Below, in pieces: positions 8,249-17,231 of a stretch of 64,000 nucleotides of DNA (its first letter is position 1; each line of letters starts with the position of its first letter). The notes under the pieces were generated by a model, which saw only the letters and a list, made by a program, of their open reading frames with translations, had not been told where the DNA came from and made no database searches. Location of the stretch: contig CAWHQP010000006.1 in the NCBI GenBank assembly GCA_963831535.1, positions 62,001 to 126,000 of the forward strand. The letters run 5' to 3'. Both the position numbers and the translations under genes were made by a program. The DNA is from Bog-756 sp963831535 (lineage in GTDB: Bacteria; Actinomycetota; Acidimicrobiia; Acidimicrobiales; RAAP-2).

Positions 8249-10083
8249 CACGTGGTCTCCTCGAACAGTTCCTTGAGGTCATCGGGCATTACCGGGATCG
8301 GCTCCGGGGTGGCGGTAATGGTGCGGATCGAGGGCGTGCCCCCGACGCCGTCGGTGCCACCGTCGCGGATCCTCTGCACGAAGTTGACCGTGCCCATCTC
8401 GGCCACCGGCTTCGGAAAGTCGTCCCGGGTGTGGCCACCCCGGCTTTCCTTCCGGTTGATAGCACCGAGGGTCGTGCACCGCGAGACACTCAGCATGGAG
8501 GGCAGGTCGGTGGTCAGGTTCCAGCCCGGGTTGTACTTGCGCCCACCCGTGAGCGCCACCCGGTTGGCCCGGTCCTCCAGGTCGTCGAGCCGGCCAATGG
8601 CCTCGTCCAGCTCCGATCCGGTGCGAATGATGCCGACCAGGCTCTGCATGGTGGCCTGCAGGTCGTGCTGGATGTCGTAGGGATTCTCACCGTCCTCCCG
8701 CTCGAACGGGGCCACGGCGGCAGCAATGGTGGCGGTGATCTCGCCCTCGTCGAGGGTCACCGGCCCGGACCGCTCGGTGGCAAAGTCGGCCGCGCCGATG
8801 CCGGCCCGACGGCCGAACACCAACAGGTCGGAGAGGGAGTTCCCGCCCAGTCGGTTGGCGCCGTGCATGCCGCCGGCCACCTCACCGGCGGCGAAGAGCC
8901 CGGCCACCGTGGTGGCGGCGGTGTCGGCTTCGACCCGGACGCCGCCCATGATGTAGTGGCAGGTGGGCCCCACCTCCATGGCTTCGGCCGTGATGTCCAC
9001 GCCCGCCAGCTCTTTGAACTGGTGGTACATCGAGGGCAGGCGCCGCCGGATGTCCTCGGCGCTGCGCCGCGTGGCGATATCGAGGAACACGCCGCCGTGC
9101 GGGCTCCCCCGTCCCGCCTTCACCTCGCTGTTGATGGATCGGGCCACTTCGTCCCGGGGCAGGAGCTCCGGCGGCCGCCGGCCGGCGGAGTGATCGTCGT
9201 ACCACTTGTCGCCCTCGTCCTCCGAGTCGGCGGTCTCGGCCGCGAACATCGGGGGGATGTAGTCGAACATGAACCGCCTGCCCTCCGAATTGCGCAGGAC
9301 GCCACCGTCGCCGCGGACTCCCTCGGTCACCAGAATGCCCCGCACGGACAGGGGCCAGACCATCCCGGTGGGGTGGAACTGCACGCACTCCATGTCGATG
9401 AGATCGGCCCCGGCCCACAGCGACATGGCGTGACCGTCCCCGGTGGACTCCCACGAGTTGGAGGTGTAGGTCCAGCTCTTGCCGACCCCGCCGGTGGCCA
9501 TGACGACCGCCTTGGCCTTGAACACCACGAACTCGCCCGAGGGTCGCCAGTACCCCACCAGTCCGGACACCGTCCCGTCGGTGTCGTGGAGGAGGCGGAG
9601 GACCTTGAGCTCCATGAACACCTCGATGCCGTCGGCCACCGCCTTCTGCTGGAGGGTCCGGATGAGCTCCAACCCGGTGCGGTCACCGATGTGGGCCAGG
9701 CGGGCGTACCGGTGGCCGCCGAAGTCACGCTGCAGGATCAGGCCGTCCTTGGTCCGGTCGAACAGGGCTCCCCAGTCCTCCAGCTCGCGGACCCGGTCGG
9801 GTGACTCCTGGGCATGGAGCTGGGCCATGCGCCAGTTGTTGAGCATCTTGCCGCCGCGCATGGTGTCGCGGAAGTGGACCTGCCAGCTGTCCTCGTCGTA
9901 GACGTTGCGCAGTGCCGCGGCCACGCCGCCCTCGGCCATGACCGTGTGGGCCTTGCCGAGGAGTGACTTGCACACCAGGGCGGTGCTCAGCCCCCGGGAC
10001 CGGGCTTCGATGGCGGCTCGGAGACCGGCGCCACCGGCCCCGATGATGATGACGTCGAACTCGTGGGTCTCGTACTCAGGCAT
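8248..10083 (-). CDS. sdhA: Succinate dehydrogenase flavoprotein subunit
   Basis: This 611-residue flavoprotein oxidises succinate to fumarate at the cytoplasmic face. It has the FAD dinucleotide fold DVIIIGAGGAGLRAA, the covalent-flavin His in GKAHTVMAEGGVAA, the substrate/cap region with FHPTGM and the Arg-containing HGANRLGGNSLSDLLVFG near the active site. It ends with a standard helical C-terminal domain. AAGGGG lies upstream of the ATG. It sits 13 bp after the membrane anchor and is coupled to sdhB. Length and motifs are normal for mycobacterial Sdh1-type SdhA. Confidence 0.96.
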   Translation of the reverse strand: MPEYETHEFDVIIIGAGGAGLRAAIEARSRGLSTALVCKSLLGKAHTVMAEGGVAAALRNVYDEDSWQVHFRDTMRGGKMLNNWRMAQLHAQESPDRVRELEDWGALFDRTKDGLILQRDFGGHRYARLAHIGDRTGLELIRTLQQKAVADGIEVFMELKVLRLLHDTDGTVSGLVGYWRPSGEFVVFKAKAVVMATGGVGKSWTYTSNSWESTGDGHAMSLWAGADLIDMECVQFHPTGMVWPLSVRGILVTEGVRGDGGVLRNSEGRRFMFDYIPPMFAAETADSEDEGDKWYDDHSAGRRPPELLPRDEVARSINSEVKAGRGSPHGGVFLDIATRRSAEDIRRRLPSMYHQFKELAGVDITAEAMEVGPTCHYIMGGVRVEADTAATTVAGLFAAGEVAGGMHGANRLGGNSLSDLLVFGRRAGIGAADFATERSGPVTLDEGEITATIAAAVAPFEREDGENPYDIQHDLQATMQSLVGIIRTGSELDEAIGRLDDLEDRANRVALTGGRKYNPGWNLTTDLPSMLSVSRCTTLGAINRKESRGGHTRDDFPKPVAEMGTVNFVQRIRDGGTDGVGGTPSIRTITATPEPIPVMPDDLKELFEETT

Positions 10084-10096
10084 GGGTCGATACCCC

Positions 10097-10939
10097 TTAG
10101 AAGTGGAATCCGTAGTCGTGGATGGTGCCGCTGGCCACCAGTCGCACGTAGAAGTCGGTAAAGGCCACGAAGACCAGGCTCATCCAGGCGAACAGCATGT
10201 GCCGAGCGTTGAGCGGTGTCAGTGTCTTCCAGATCCGGTGCCGGATGGGGGAGCGCGAGAACTGCTTGACCCCGCCGCCGCACAGGTGACGACAGGCGTG
10301 GCAGCTGAGGGAGTAGAGCCACAGCAGTGTGGCGTTGATCAGCAGGACGGCGGTGCCCACGCTGAACCCGATGCCGATTCCCGGTTGACGGAAGGCCATG
10401 ATGGCGTCGATGGTCAGGATCACGTTGAAGACCAGGCCGAAGTAGAAGAAGTAGCGGTGGACGTTCTGCAGCAGCAGCGGGAAGCGGGACTCGCCGCTGT
10501 ACGACCCGTGGCCGTCCGATACGGCACAGGCCGGCGGTGCCTGCCAGAAGGACCGGTAGTAGGCCTTTCGGTAGTAGTAGCAGGTCATCCGGAATCCCAG
10601 GGGGAAGATGAGGATCAGCAGGGCCGGGGAAATGGTCCACCAGGTGATCACGGTGCCCGGATGGCTTCCCGGTACGCAGCTCCCAGTGAGACACGGTGAG
10701 TAGAACGGCGAGATGAGGTCCCGGTGCAGGGTTGCACCGGCGTAGTAGTCCTTGTTGACGAACGCCGCCCAGCTGGCATAGGCGACGAATGCGGTGAGCA
10801 CGGTGACCGTGACGACCGGCTGGACCCAGTACCGGTCCTTGCGCAGCGTCGGAACATCGGGGCCGCCCCGGGCCCCGCCCAGCACCACGGGTGTGACCGC
10901 GGCGTCCGGGGTGAGTGGTGCGTCCTCCAACGTGGTCAC
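10097..10939 (-). CDS. Succinate dehydrogenase membrane anchor, Sdh1-like (280 aa)
   Basis: This protein has about five to six hydrophobic segments (for example VTVTVLTAFVAYASWAAF, TISPALLILIFPLGF, FYFGLVFNVILTIDAIMAF and VGTAVLLINATLLWLYSL). It contains His and Cys residues between them (LSCHACRHLCGGG, LLQNVHRYFFYF) that could ligate haem or line the quinone site. Position and size match the anchor (Rv0249c type) that precedes sdhA and sdhB in mycobacterial Sdh1 operons. The start is a GTG after GAGGGAGACGAC. It is the first gene of the operon and is transcribed away from the LysR gene. Confidence 0.85.
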   Translation of the reverse strand: MTTLEDAPLTPDAAVTPVVLGGARGGPDVPTLRKDRYWVQPVVTVTVLTAFVAYASWAAFVNKDYYAGATLHRDLISPFYSPCLTGSCVPGSHPGTVITWWTISPALLILIFPLGFRMTCYYYRKAYYRSFWQAPPACAVSDGHGSYSGESRFPLLLQNVHRYFFYFGLVFNVILTIDAIMAFRQPGIGIGFSVGTAVLLINATLLWLYSLSCHACRHLCGGGVKQFSRSPIRHRIWKTLTPLNARHMLFAWMSLVFVAFTDFYVRLVASGTIHDYGFHF

Positions 10940-11095
10940 GTCGTCTCCCTCGTCCTTCTCTGTCGGTGTGTCGATGGGCCCGGCGGCCGCCAGCCCCGTG
11001 GTGACGGACGATGTGCTCCCAGGGACGCAGGCGCTCTATCCGGACAGGGTAGCCAGTCATCCGGCAGAAGTCGAAGACATGTTTGGTCTTGCCGC

Positions 11096-11112
11096 CATAG
11101 GCTGTGCCTATG
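11096..11112. promoter_or_regulatory. LysR-type T-N11-A dyad overlapping the lysR start codon
   Basis: CATAGGC-TGT-GCCTATG is a perfect seven-base inverted repeat, and within it T(11098)-N11-A(11110) sits exactly as in LysR-family boxes. The last three bases are the ATG of the LysR gene, so a bound regulator would block its own translation start and transcription while it sits ~157 bp upstream of the divergent sdh operon. This is the expected place for autoregulation plus control of the sdh promoter. Confidence 0.7.
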
Positions 11113-12039
11113 CTTCCGGCAGTCCATCAGCTCCGGTACTTCCTGGCCGTGGCCGAGGACGGCCAGTTCACCAAGGCCGCCGAGCGGCTGCAGGTGGCCC
11201 AGCCCTCGGTCAGCGCCCAGATCCGGCGCCTCGAGAAACTGCTCGGCTCGCCACTCTTTCATCGCGGCCCGGGCCCGGTCACGTTGACCGACGCCGGCGC
11301 CACCTTGTTGCCGATCGCCCGGCGGGTGGTGGCCGACCTGGTGTCGATCGAGGACGAGATCTCGGGGCTCGACAAACTGCTCCGGGGCCATGTGGCGGTA
11401 GGCGCCACTCCGAGCCTGAGCACCACACTGCTGCCCACCGTGCTCGGTCGCTTCCACCGCCTCCATCCGGGTGTGGCCATCAGGGTGTCCGAGCAGGGAT
11501 CTCCTCAGCTCGTGGACGAGCTGCTGGCCGGGACGCTCGACCTGGCGCTGGCTATCGCTCCGGTCCAGTTGCGGGGCCTGGTCAGTGTCGCCCTGGCCGA
11601 GGAGGAGTTGGTGGTGGTGACCACGCCCGATCATCCGCTGGTCCGGCACCGGTCCGTGACGGTGCCCCAGCTGGCCGAGCATCCGATGGTGATGTTTCGG
11701 CCCGGCTACGACCTGCGCATGTCCACACTTGCCTCCTTCGCCGAGCACGGTGTCGAGCCCACCGTGGCCGTCGAGGGTGGTGAGATGGGGAGCGTCCTCG
11801 CCCTCGTGGCGGCGGGGCTCGGGGCGGCTGTGGTGCCGGGCATCGTGACCACGGGCGAAACCCGGCTCCGGGTCACACGGTTCCGCAAGCCGCCCCCCAC
11901 CCGCACCATCGCCCTGGTGCGGGGGGACGACCGCGTGCCGTCGCGGGCGGCCGAGGCGTTGGCCACTGCCTTCACCGAAGGGATCACGACGGCCGGGTGG
12001 CCGGGATCGATGCCGAAGGGAATGCGGCTCCTGCGGTGA
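11110..12039 (+). CDS. LysR-family transcriptional regulator
   Basis: The N-terminal winged helix is typical: HQLRYFLAVAEDGQFTKAAE, then QVAQPSVSAQIRRLEKLLG, and LFHRGPGPVTLTDAG. It is followed by the periplasmic-binding-protein-like effector domain (LRGHVAVGATPSLSTTLLP onward), which ends normally. The ATG at 11110 lies within the operator-like dyad and has AGG eight bases upstream; a GTG two codons earlier is possible. The gene is divergent from the sdh operon, so control of succinate dehydrogenase by a metabolite is the natural proposal. The effector is unknown. Confidence 0.92.
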   Translation: MLPAVHQLRYFLAVAEDGQFTKAAERLQVAQPSVSAQIRRLEKLLGSPLFHRGPGPVTLTDAGATLLPIARRVVADLVSIEDEISGLDKLLRGHVAVGATPSLSTTLLPTVLGRFHRLHPGVAIRVSEQGSPQLVDELLAGTLDLALAIAPVQLRGLVSVALAEEELVVVTTPDHPLVRHRSVTVPQLAEHPMVMFRPGYDLRMSTLASFAEHGVEPTVAVEGGEMGSVLALVAAGLGAAVVPGIVTTGETRLRVTRFRKPPPTRTIALVRGDDRVPSRAAEALATAFTEGITTAGWPGSMPKGMRLLR

Positions 12040-12053
12040 TCCCGGGTATCCGC

Positions 12054-12071
12054 CCCGACGGGCCCGTCGGG
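12054..12071. terminator. Perfect GC hairpin after the LysR gene
   Basis: CCCGACGG-GC-CCGTCGGG is a perfect eight-base-pair stem starting 14 bases after the LysR stop. There is no T tract after it, so it is at best a U-less terminator; it could also be an operator for the MoxR gene 130 bp downstream. Confidence 0.45.
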
Positions 12072-12201
12072 TCTCGTCCGCTCCGGATCGTGACGGGTGG
12101 GACCGGGGCCACCTCCGGGGGTGTCCCGACGTCCCCGGACACGGTCCGGGGACCGGGTGTCGACGCATCACGGCCGGATCGTGCCGCGTAGGCTCACAGC
12201 C

Positions 12202-13704
12202 ATGACCACTCCGGAGCCCACACAACCTACGGATGCACCCCAGCCCGCTATCGACCTCGCCGTCAGACTGACCCCTCCTCCCGATGTCACCACACTCGCA
12301 CGGCTGCGCGAGTCCGGGTGGCAGTCGATCCCCGTGGCCGAAGAGGTCAGGCGGAACGCCTCGTCCCTCATCGCCGCCGGCCGTCCCCTGGTCACCGGGG
12401 TCCTGGGCTTCGAAGACACCGTCCTGCCCCAGCTGGAGAACGCCGTCCTGGCCGGTCACGACGTCATCCTCCTCGGGGAACGGGGTCAGGCCAAGACCCG
12501 GATCATCCGGTCCATGGTCGGCCTCCTCGACGAGTGGCTTCCCATCGTGGCCCACTCGGAGATCAATGACGACCCGTATCACCCGATCTCCCGATTCGCC
12601 AAGGACCTCCTGGCCGAGGCCGGGGACGACCTCCCGGTGGCGTGGGTGCACCGCAGCGACCGCTACGGCGAGAAGCTGGCTACGCCGGACACCTCCATCG
12701 CCGACCTGATCGGCGAGGTCGATCCCATCCGGGTAGCTGAGGGCCGCTACCTCTCCGACGAGCTCACCATCCACTACGGCCTGGTCCCGCGGCTCAACCG
12801 CGGCATCTTCGCCGTCAACGAGCTCCCGGACCTGGCCGAGCGCATCCAGGTCGGACTGCTCAACGTGCTGGAGGAGCGAGATGTCCAGATCCGCGGCCAC
12901 CGGGTACGGCTCCCCCTCGACATCGTGCTGGTGGCCACGGCCAACCCTGAGGACTACACCAACCGAGGTCGGATCATCACCCCCTTGAAGGACCGTTTCG
13001 GCGCCCAGATCCGCACCCACTATCCGCCTGACGCCGCCACCGAGCTCCGGATCGCCGAGTCGGAGGCACACCTGCCCGGCGGCGCCGCGGAGGACCGCCG
13101 CGACAGTGACGGCCCACGGGTCGAGGTGCCGGACTTCATGGCCGAGGTGGTCGCCGAGCTGAGCCAGCTGGCCCGCCAGAGCCCCCACCTGAACCAGCGT
13201 TCGGGCGTGTCGGTCCGGCTGACCATCGCCAACTACGAGACCCTGGTGGCCAACGCCACCCGCCGGGCCCTGCGCAACGGCGAGGACGAGGCCGTGCCCC
13301 GGGTGTCGGACCTCCAGGCCCTGGTCTCGTCCACCCAGGGGAAGGTGGAGATCGAGTCGCTCGAGGAGGGCCGGGAGGAAGTGCTCCTGTCCCAGTTGGT
13401 ATCGGCCGCGGTGCTGCTGGTGTTCCGGAGGAGGGTGGTCCTGGAGGACCCCCAGGCGGTCATCGGCTCCTTCACTGTCGACACGGTCGTCCACGCCGGC
13501 GACGACCTGCCCGCCTCGGCCTATGCCGGAACCCTGAGCCAGATGCCGGCGCTCTCCGCGCCCGTGCTCGGCCTCACCGGTGGGTCGGAGGACCCCGGCG
13601 TGGTGGCCAGCGCCGTCGAATTCCTCCTCGAGGGACTCCACCTGACCAAACGGCTCAACAAGGAGGCCGCCGGGGCCCGGGCGACCTATCGTGGGCGCGG
13701 ATGA
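12202..13704 (+). CDS. MoxR-like AAA+ ATPase (magnesium-chelatase type)
   Basis: The 500-residue protein has the MoxR Walker A (GERGQAKTR, the GxxGxAKT form) and a Walker B-like GIFAVNELPDL in which Asn replaces the usual Asp. This substitution recurs in the close subfamily as I remember it. Sensor 1 is VLVATANPEDY, and the arginine-finger region is ITPLKDRFGAQIRTHYP. MoxR ATPases work with VWA proteins as metal-insertion or maturation chaperones. The stop overlaps the ATG of the VWA gene (ATGA), which predicts a joint complex. The ATG at 12202 is preferred over an earlier GTG whose extension is Arg/Pro-rich. Confidence 0.9.
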   Translation: MTTPEPTQPTDAPQPAIDLAVRLTPPPDVTTLARLRESGWQSIPVAEEVRRNASSLIAAGRPLVTGVLGFEDTVLPQLENAVLAGHDVILLGERGQAKTRIIRSMVGLLDEWLPIVAHSEINDDPYHPISRFAKDLLAEAGDDLPVAWVHRSDRYGEKLATPDTSIADLIGEVDPIRVAEGRYLSDELTIHYGLVPRLNRGIFAVNELPDLAERIQVGLLNVLEERDVQIRGHRVRLPLDIVLVATANPEDYTNRGRIITPLKDRFGAQIRTHYPPDAATELRIAESEAHLPGGAAEDRRDSDGPRVEVPDFMAEVVAELSQLARQSPHLNQRSGVSVRLTIANYETLVANATRRALRNGEDEAVPRVSDLQALVSSTQGKVEIESLEEGREEVLLSQLVSAAVLLVFRRRVVLEDPQAVIGSFTVDTVVHAGDDLPASAYAGTLSQMPALSAPVLGLTGGSEDPGVVASAVEFLLEGLHLTKRLNKEAAGARATYRGRG

Positions 13705-15734
13705 CCTGGCGCTTCGACTACCGACGGTGGGACGGCACCCAGGACTCGCTGATCGACGACACCGACTCGGTCCTGGCCCAGCTGACCGACGATCTCCTGG
13801 CCAACGGCGACCTCCACGAGGCCCTGCAGCGCATCTTGAACCGCGGATGGGAGACGCCGGACGGGGAGCGTGTCCAGGGGCTCCGGGAACTGCTGGACGA
13901 GCTCCGCCTCGAACGGGAAGAACAGCTGGACCGGGGTGACCTTGGAGGCGCCTACCGCGAGGTGGCCGAGGAGCTCCAAGAGGTGCTCGCCGAGGAGCGC
14001 ACCGGCATCGAGCAGCTCCAGGCCGACGCCCAGGCCTCTGGTGACCAGCGCCGCCAGGAGGTGACCGACGAGGTCGCCGCCGAGCGCCGGATGCAGCTCG
14101 ACCTTCTCCCGAGCGACCTGGCCGGAACCGTTCGGGGGCTGCAGAACTACGAGTTCGTCTCCTCCGAGGCCCGCCAGCACTTCGAGGAGCTGATGGAGAA
14201 GCTCCGCCAGGAAGTGGCCAAGACCTACTTCGACCAGATGTCCGAGGCGCTGTCCAACCCGGATCCCGAACAGTTGGCCCATATGCGGGAGGGGTTCGAC
14301 GCCCTGAACCGGATGATCGAGCAACGCGAGGCCGGTGAGCCGATCGACCCGTCGTTCGAGTCCTTCATGGAACAGTTCGGGGACATGTTCCCGGGGAACC
14401 CCAAAGATCTCGACGAGTTGCTGGAGCAGTTGGCGGCCCAGATGGCCGCCGCCCAGGCCATGTGGAATTCGATGTCGCCCGAGCAACGTGCCCAGCTCCA
14501 GGGCCTGGCCGAGTCCCTGCTCGAGGACATGGACCTCCGCTGGCAGGTCGACCGGTTGGCCGGCAACCTCCAGCGGGCATTCCCCGGGGCCGGTTGGGAG
14601 CAGCGCTTCCGTTTCCGTGGCGACGAGCCCATGGGCATGGGCGAGGGGACCGACGCCGCCGGCCGGCTGCGGGACCTCGACGAGTTGGAGAACTTCCTGC
14701 GCTCGGCGACGTCACCGGCCGCACTCTCCGAGGTGGATCTGGACAAGGTGCGGCGCCACCTCGGTGACGACGCCGCCGACTCGCTGGACCGGCTGGCCAA
14801 GCTGACCAAGCAGCTCCAGGACGCCGGTCTCATCGACCAGCGCGAGGGGCGTTTCGAGCTCACCCCTCAGGGCATCCGGCGCATCGGCCAGCAGGCCCTC
14901 GCCGACCTGTTCGGCCAGCTCACCAAAGACCACGTGGGCAATCACCGCACGACGTGGACCGGCATCGGTCACGACCGCGAGGAGACCACCAAGCCCTACG
15001 AGTTCGGTGATCCGTTCAATCTGGACCTCTCGCGCACGGTGCACAACGCCGTCCGTCGGTCAGGCAGCGGCGTGCCGGTCCGGCTCTCGCCGGACGACTT
15101 CGAGGTCATCGAGACCGAGGCCCTGACCCGTTCGGCCACCGTGCTCCTCCTCGACCTCTCGCTGTCCATGCCCATGCGGGACAATTTCGTTCCGGCCAAG
15201 AAGATGGCCATGGCCCTGCACACCCTGATCTCGACGCGGTTCCCCCGTGACTATCTCGGCCTCGTGGGGTTCTCGGAAGTGGCGCGGGTCATCGAGCCCG
15301 AAGACCTGCCCACCGTCAGTTGGGACTACGTCTACGGCACGAACCTCCAGCACGGCCTCATCCTGGCCCGCAAGATGCTGGCCCATCAGCAGGGCACCAA
15401 GCAGATCATCCTCGTTACCGACGGGGAGCCGACCGCCCACATCGTTCCCTACGCCGACGGGGTCGGTTATGACGTGAGGTTCGAGTATCCGCCGATCCCC
15501 CAGACGCTCGAGTTGACCTTGGCCGAGGTGCTGCGCTGCACCCGGGCCAATATCACCATCAACACCTTCCTCCTCGATCCGGACCGGGGCCTCCAGGGTT
15601 TCGTGGAGCAGTTGGCTCGCATCAACAGGGGCCGGACCTTCGCCACCTCGCCCGACGAGTTGGGGGACTACGTGCTGGTCGACTTCTTGGCCCACAAGAC
15701 CACGCTGCGGACTCGCGGCCGTCGCGCCGGCTGA
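13701..15734 (+). CDS. VWA-domain protein, partner of the MoxR ATPase (677 aa)
   Basis: The first ~470 residues are charged and helical, rich in Glu/Gln/Leu (for example VAEELQEVLAEERTGIEQL), with no catalytic motif. The last ~200 residues are a von Willebrand A domain with a complete metal-ion-dependent adhesion site: DLSLS (Asp485, Ser487, Ser489), the Thr in YGTNLQ and the Asp in VTDGEPT. There is no signal peptide, so it should act in the cytosol. Translational coupling to the MoxR gene suggests a MoxR/VWA chaperone pair, comparable with BchI/BchD or CoxD/CoxE, but the client is not encoded beside it. Confidence 0.88.
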   Translation: MTWRFDYRRWDGTQDSLIDDTDSVLAQLTDDLLANGDLHEALQRILNRGWETPDGERVQGLRELLDELRLEREEQLDRGDLGGAYREVAEELQEVLAEERTGIEQLQADAQASGDQRRQEVTDEVAAERRMQLDLLPSDLAGTVRGLQNYEFVSSEARQHFEELMEKLRQEVAKTYFDQMSEALSNPDPEQLAHMREGFDALNRMIEQREAGEPIDPSFESFMEQFGDMFPGNPKDLDELLEQLAAQMAAAQAMWNSMSPEQRAQLQGLAESLLEDMDLRWQVDRLAGNLQRAFPGAGWEQRFRFRGDEPMGMGEGTDAAGRLRDLDELENFLRSATSPAALSEVDLDKVRRHLGDDAADSLDRLAKLTKQLQDAGLIDQREGRFELTPQGIRRIGQQALADLFGQLTKDHVGNHRTTWTGIGHDREETTKPYEFGDPFNLDLSRTVHNAVRRSGSGVPVRLSPDDFEVIETEALTRSATVLLLDLSLSMPMRDNFVPAKKMAMALHTLISTRFPRDYLGLVGFSEVARVIEPEDLPTVSWDYVYGTNLQHGLILARKMLAHQQGTKQIILVTDGEPTAHIVPYADGVGYDVRFEYPPIPQTLELTLAEVLRCTRANITINTFLLDPDRGLQGFVEQLARINRGRTFATSPDELGDYVLVDFLAHKTTLRTRGRRAG

Positions 15735-15954
15735 CGCGTCGGCCTCGTTCCCGGCCTCCCGACTGACACCGCTGGGTCCCCTACGCGTCACGCTGGGTGA
15801 TCATGGCCGGGCGGCGAGTTCCCACGTCACGGGCGGTATCCGGGGCCGCACCGGGGTGGCCGGAAACGAGAACTCCTGATCACAAGCAGAATTTCCTTGC
15901 GTTTCCCCCGTCGATAGTGAATGATGACATATCTGTAGTTACATCCGTGCTATG

Positions 15955-15972
15955 CGGTTTCGCCCGAAACCG
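15955..15972. promoter_or_regulatory. Perfect 18-bp dyad upstream of whiB
   Basis: CGGTTTCG-CC-CGAAACCG is a perfect inverted repeat 28 bp before the whiB start, inside the most AT-rich stretch of the neighbourhood (15890-15960), which probably contains the promoter. It could be an operator or a hairpin in the leader; its position just upstream of the GGGAGGGAG ribosome site would fit either. Confidence 0.55.
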
Positions 15973-16000
15973 TGTGGATGACTGGGAGGGAGACCTGTCA

Positions 16001-16282
16001 ATGGACATGGTGTCATTGATGTACGGGCCCCAAGAGCGCAGCTGGCAGACCAAGGCCAACTGCATGGGGGTCGACCCCGATCTGTTCTTCCCCGAGCGGG
16101 GTGCGTCCACCCGCGAGGCGAAAGAGGTGTGCCGTGGTTGTGTGGTCCGAGAGGACTGCCTCGAGTACGCGCTGGCCAACGGGGAGAAGTTCGGGATCTG
16201 GGGCGGACTGTCCGAGCGGGAGCGTCGTCGACTGCGTCGGCAGCGGGCCATGCAACGACGGGCCACCGCCAGCGCCTCCTGA
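16001..16282 (+). CDS. whiB: WhiB-family iron-sulfur regulator, WhiB2/WhmD-like
   Basis: The 93-residue protein has the four cluster cysteines at 21, 44, 47 and 53 (ANC, CRGC, DC), the turn motif FGIWGG and a basic C-terminal tail (ERERRRLRRQR). DPDLFFPERGASTREAKEVC closely follows WhiB2/WhmD, the cell-division-linked member. WhiB proteins bind a [4Fe-4S] cluster and act with the principal sigma factor. The ATG at 16001 is set by GGGAGGGAG just upstream. The upstream region contains an 18-bp dyad. It converges with the formiminotransferase gene. Confidence 0.93.
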   Translation: MDMVSLMYGPQERSWQTKANCMGVDPDLFFPERGASTREAKEVCRGCVVREDCLEYALANGEKFGIWGGLSERERRRLRRQRAMQRRATASAS

Positions 16283-16323
16283 CCACCGGGCCACCGTCAC
16301 GGCCCGAACGGCCGTTCCCACCT

Positions 16324-17209
16324 TCAGCTGAACTCGCTCGGATTCCCCCGTCGTGCCATCCGGAACTCGACGGTCCTGTCTTCGGCCAGGTCGAGTTCTG
16401 GCCAGCGGTCGCGTGGCGCGGCGAGCAGTGCCGCCTCGGGGACGAGTCCGACCAACTCGGCCCGGGTGACTGCGCAGCCCCGGGCCGCGGCCCCGACGGC
16501 CACGGCGTCGTAGAGCCCGGCGATCGACGTGGTGGAGGGATCGAGCAGGTTGCAGCTGACCTGGGCGCCTCCCGACACGGGTAGGCCCAGGCTGCGAACG
16601 TCCGGTCCCCGCAGCGATGCCGCCAGCCGGCGCGCCACGGACAGCACCTCCGACGGCTTCCGTCCTCCGTCGGCGATCCACACGTTGTAGGCCACCAGGA
16701 CCGGGCGGACCCCCACCGCGCAGGCTCCCGCCGTCGGGTGCGGCGTCGGGGGGCCGGTGTCGGGACTCAGGGTGACGAAGGCATGGCGACGGATGTCGGG
16801 CAGGGTCCTCTCCGGACCGTAGAGGAAGCAGGGTAGTGCCGAGCGCGGAGCCGGCCCATGCGGCAAAGCGGTTCCGAGCAGCGTGGGCCTCGTGGAATGT
16901 GTCGGCGTCGGTCGTGCCGGTGCCGAGGGGTACGAAGGGCACGACGTCGACGGCGCCGAGACGCGGGTGCACCCCGGCGTGCGAGCGGAGATCGATGGAT
17001 GCCACCGCCGCCTCGGCCACGGAGCGCGCCGCCGCCTCGACCTCCCCGAGCGGTCCTCCGAGCGTCAGGACCGAGCGATGGTGATCGGCGTCCTCATGGA
17101 GGTCGAGAAGGCCGTCCCCACCAGCCTTGGCGATGGCGGCGATGACAACACGGTCACGCCCCTCGCTGATGTTGACGACACACTCGGCCAACGGACCCTG
17201 AGCGGGCAC
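16324..17209 (-). pseudogene. Glutamate formiminotransferase, single-base frameshift
   Basis: Two frames together make one protein of about 294 residues. The first (from GTG 17209) gives CVVNISEGRD, HRSVLTLGG and AGVHPRLGAVDVVPFVPLG, hallmarks of formiminotransferase N-domains. The second (ending at 16324) gives PCFLYGPERTLPDIRR and the C-terminal domain. They join near 16828-16836 if one extra base is skipped, restoring ALG-LPCFLYG as in the family. The enzyme moves formimino or formyl groups between glutamate and tetrahydrofolate. It follows the second whiB by 22 bp. Either a recent frameshift or a sequencing error; the otherwise perfect conservation favours error. Confidence 0.8.
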
Positions 17210-17231
17210 GTCAGCGACGACGGGTCATGGG

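Noticed and set aside
10936..13641. Very long open frame on the minus strand opposite lysR and the MoxR gene
   Set aside because: It is the mirror of strongly conserved plus-strand genes. Its product is His/Gly/Arg-rich with no motifs, as expected for antisense frames in GC-rich DNA.
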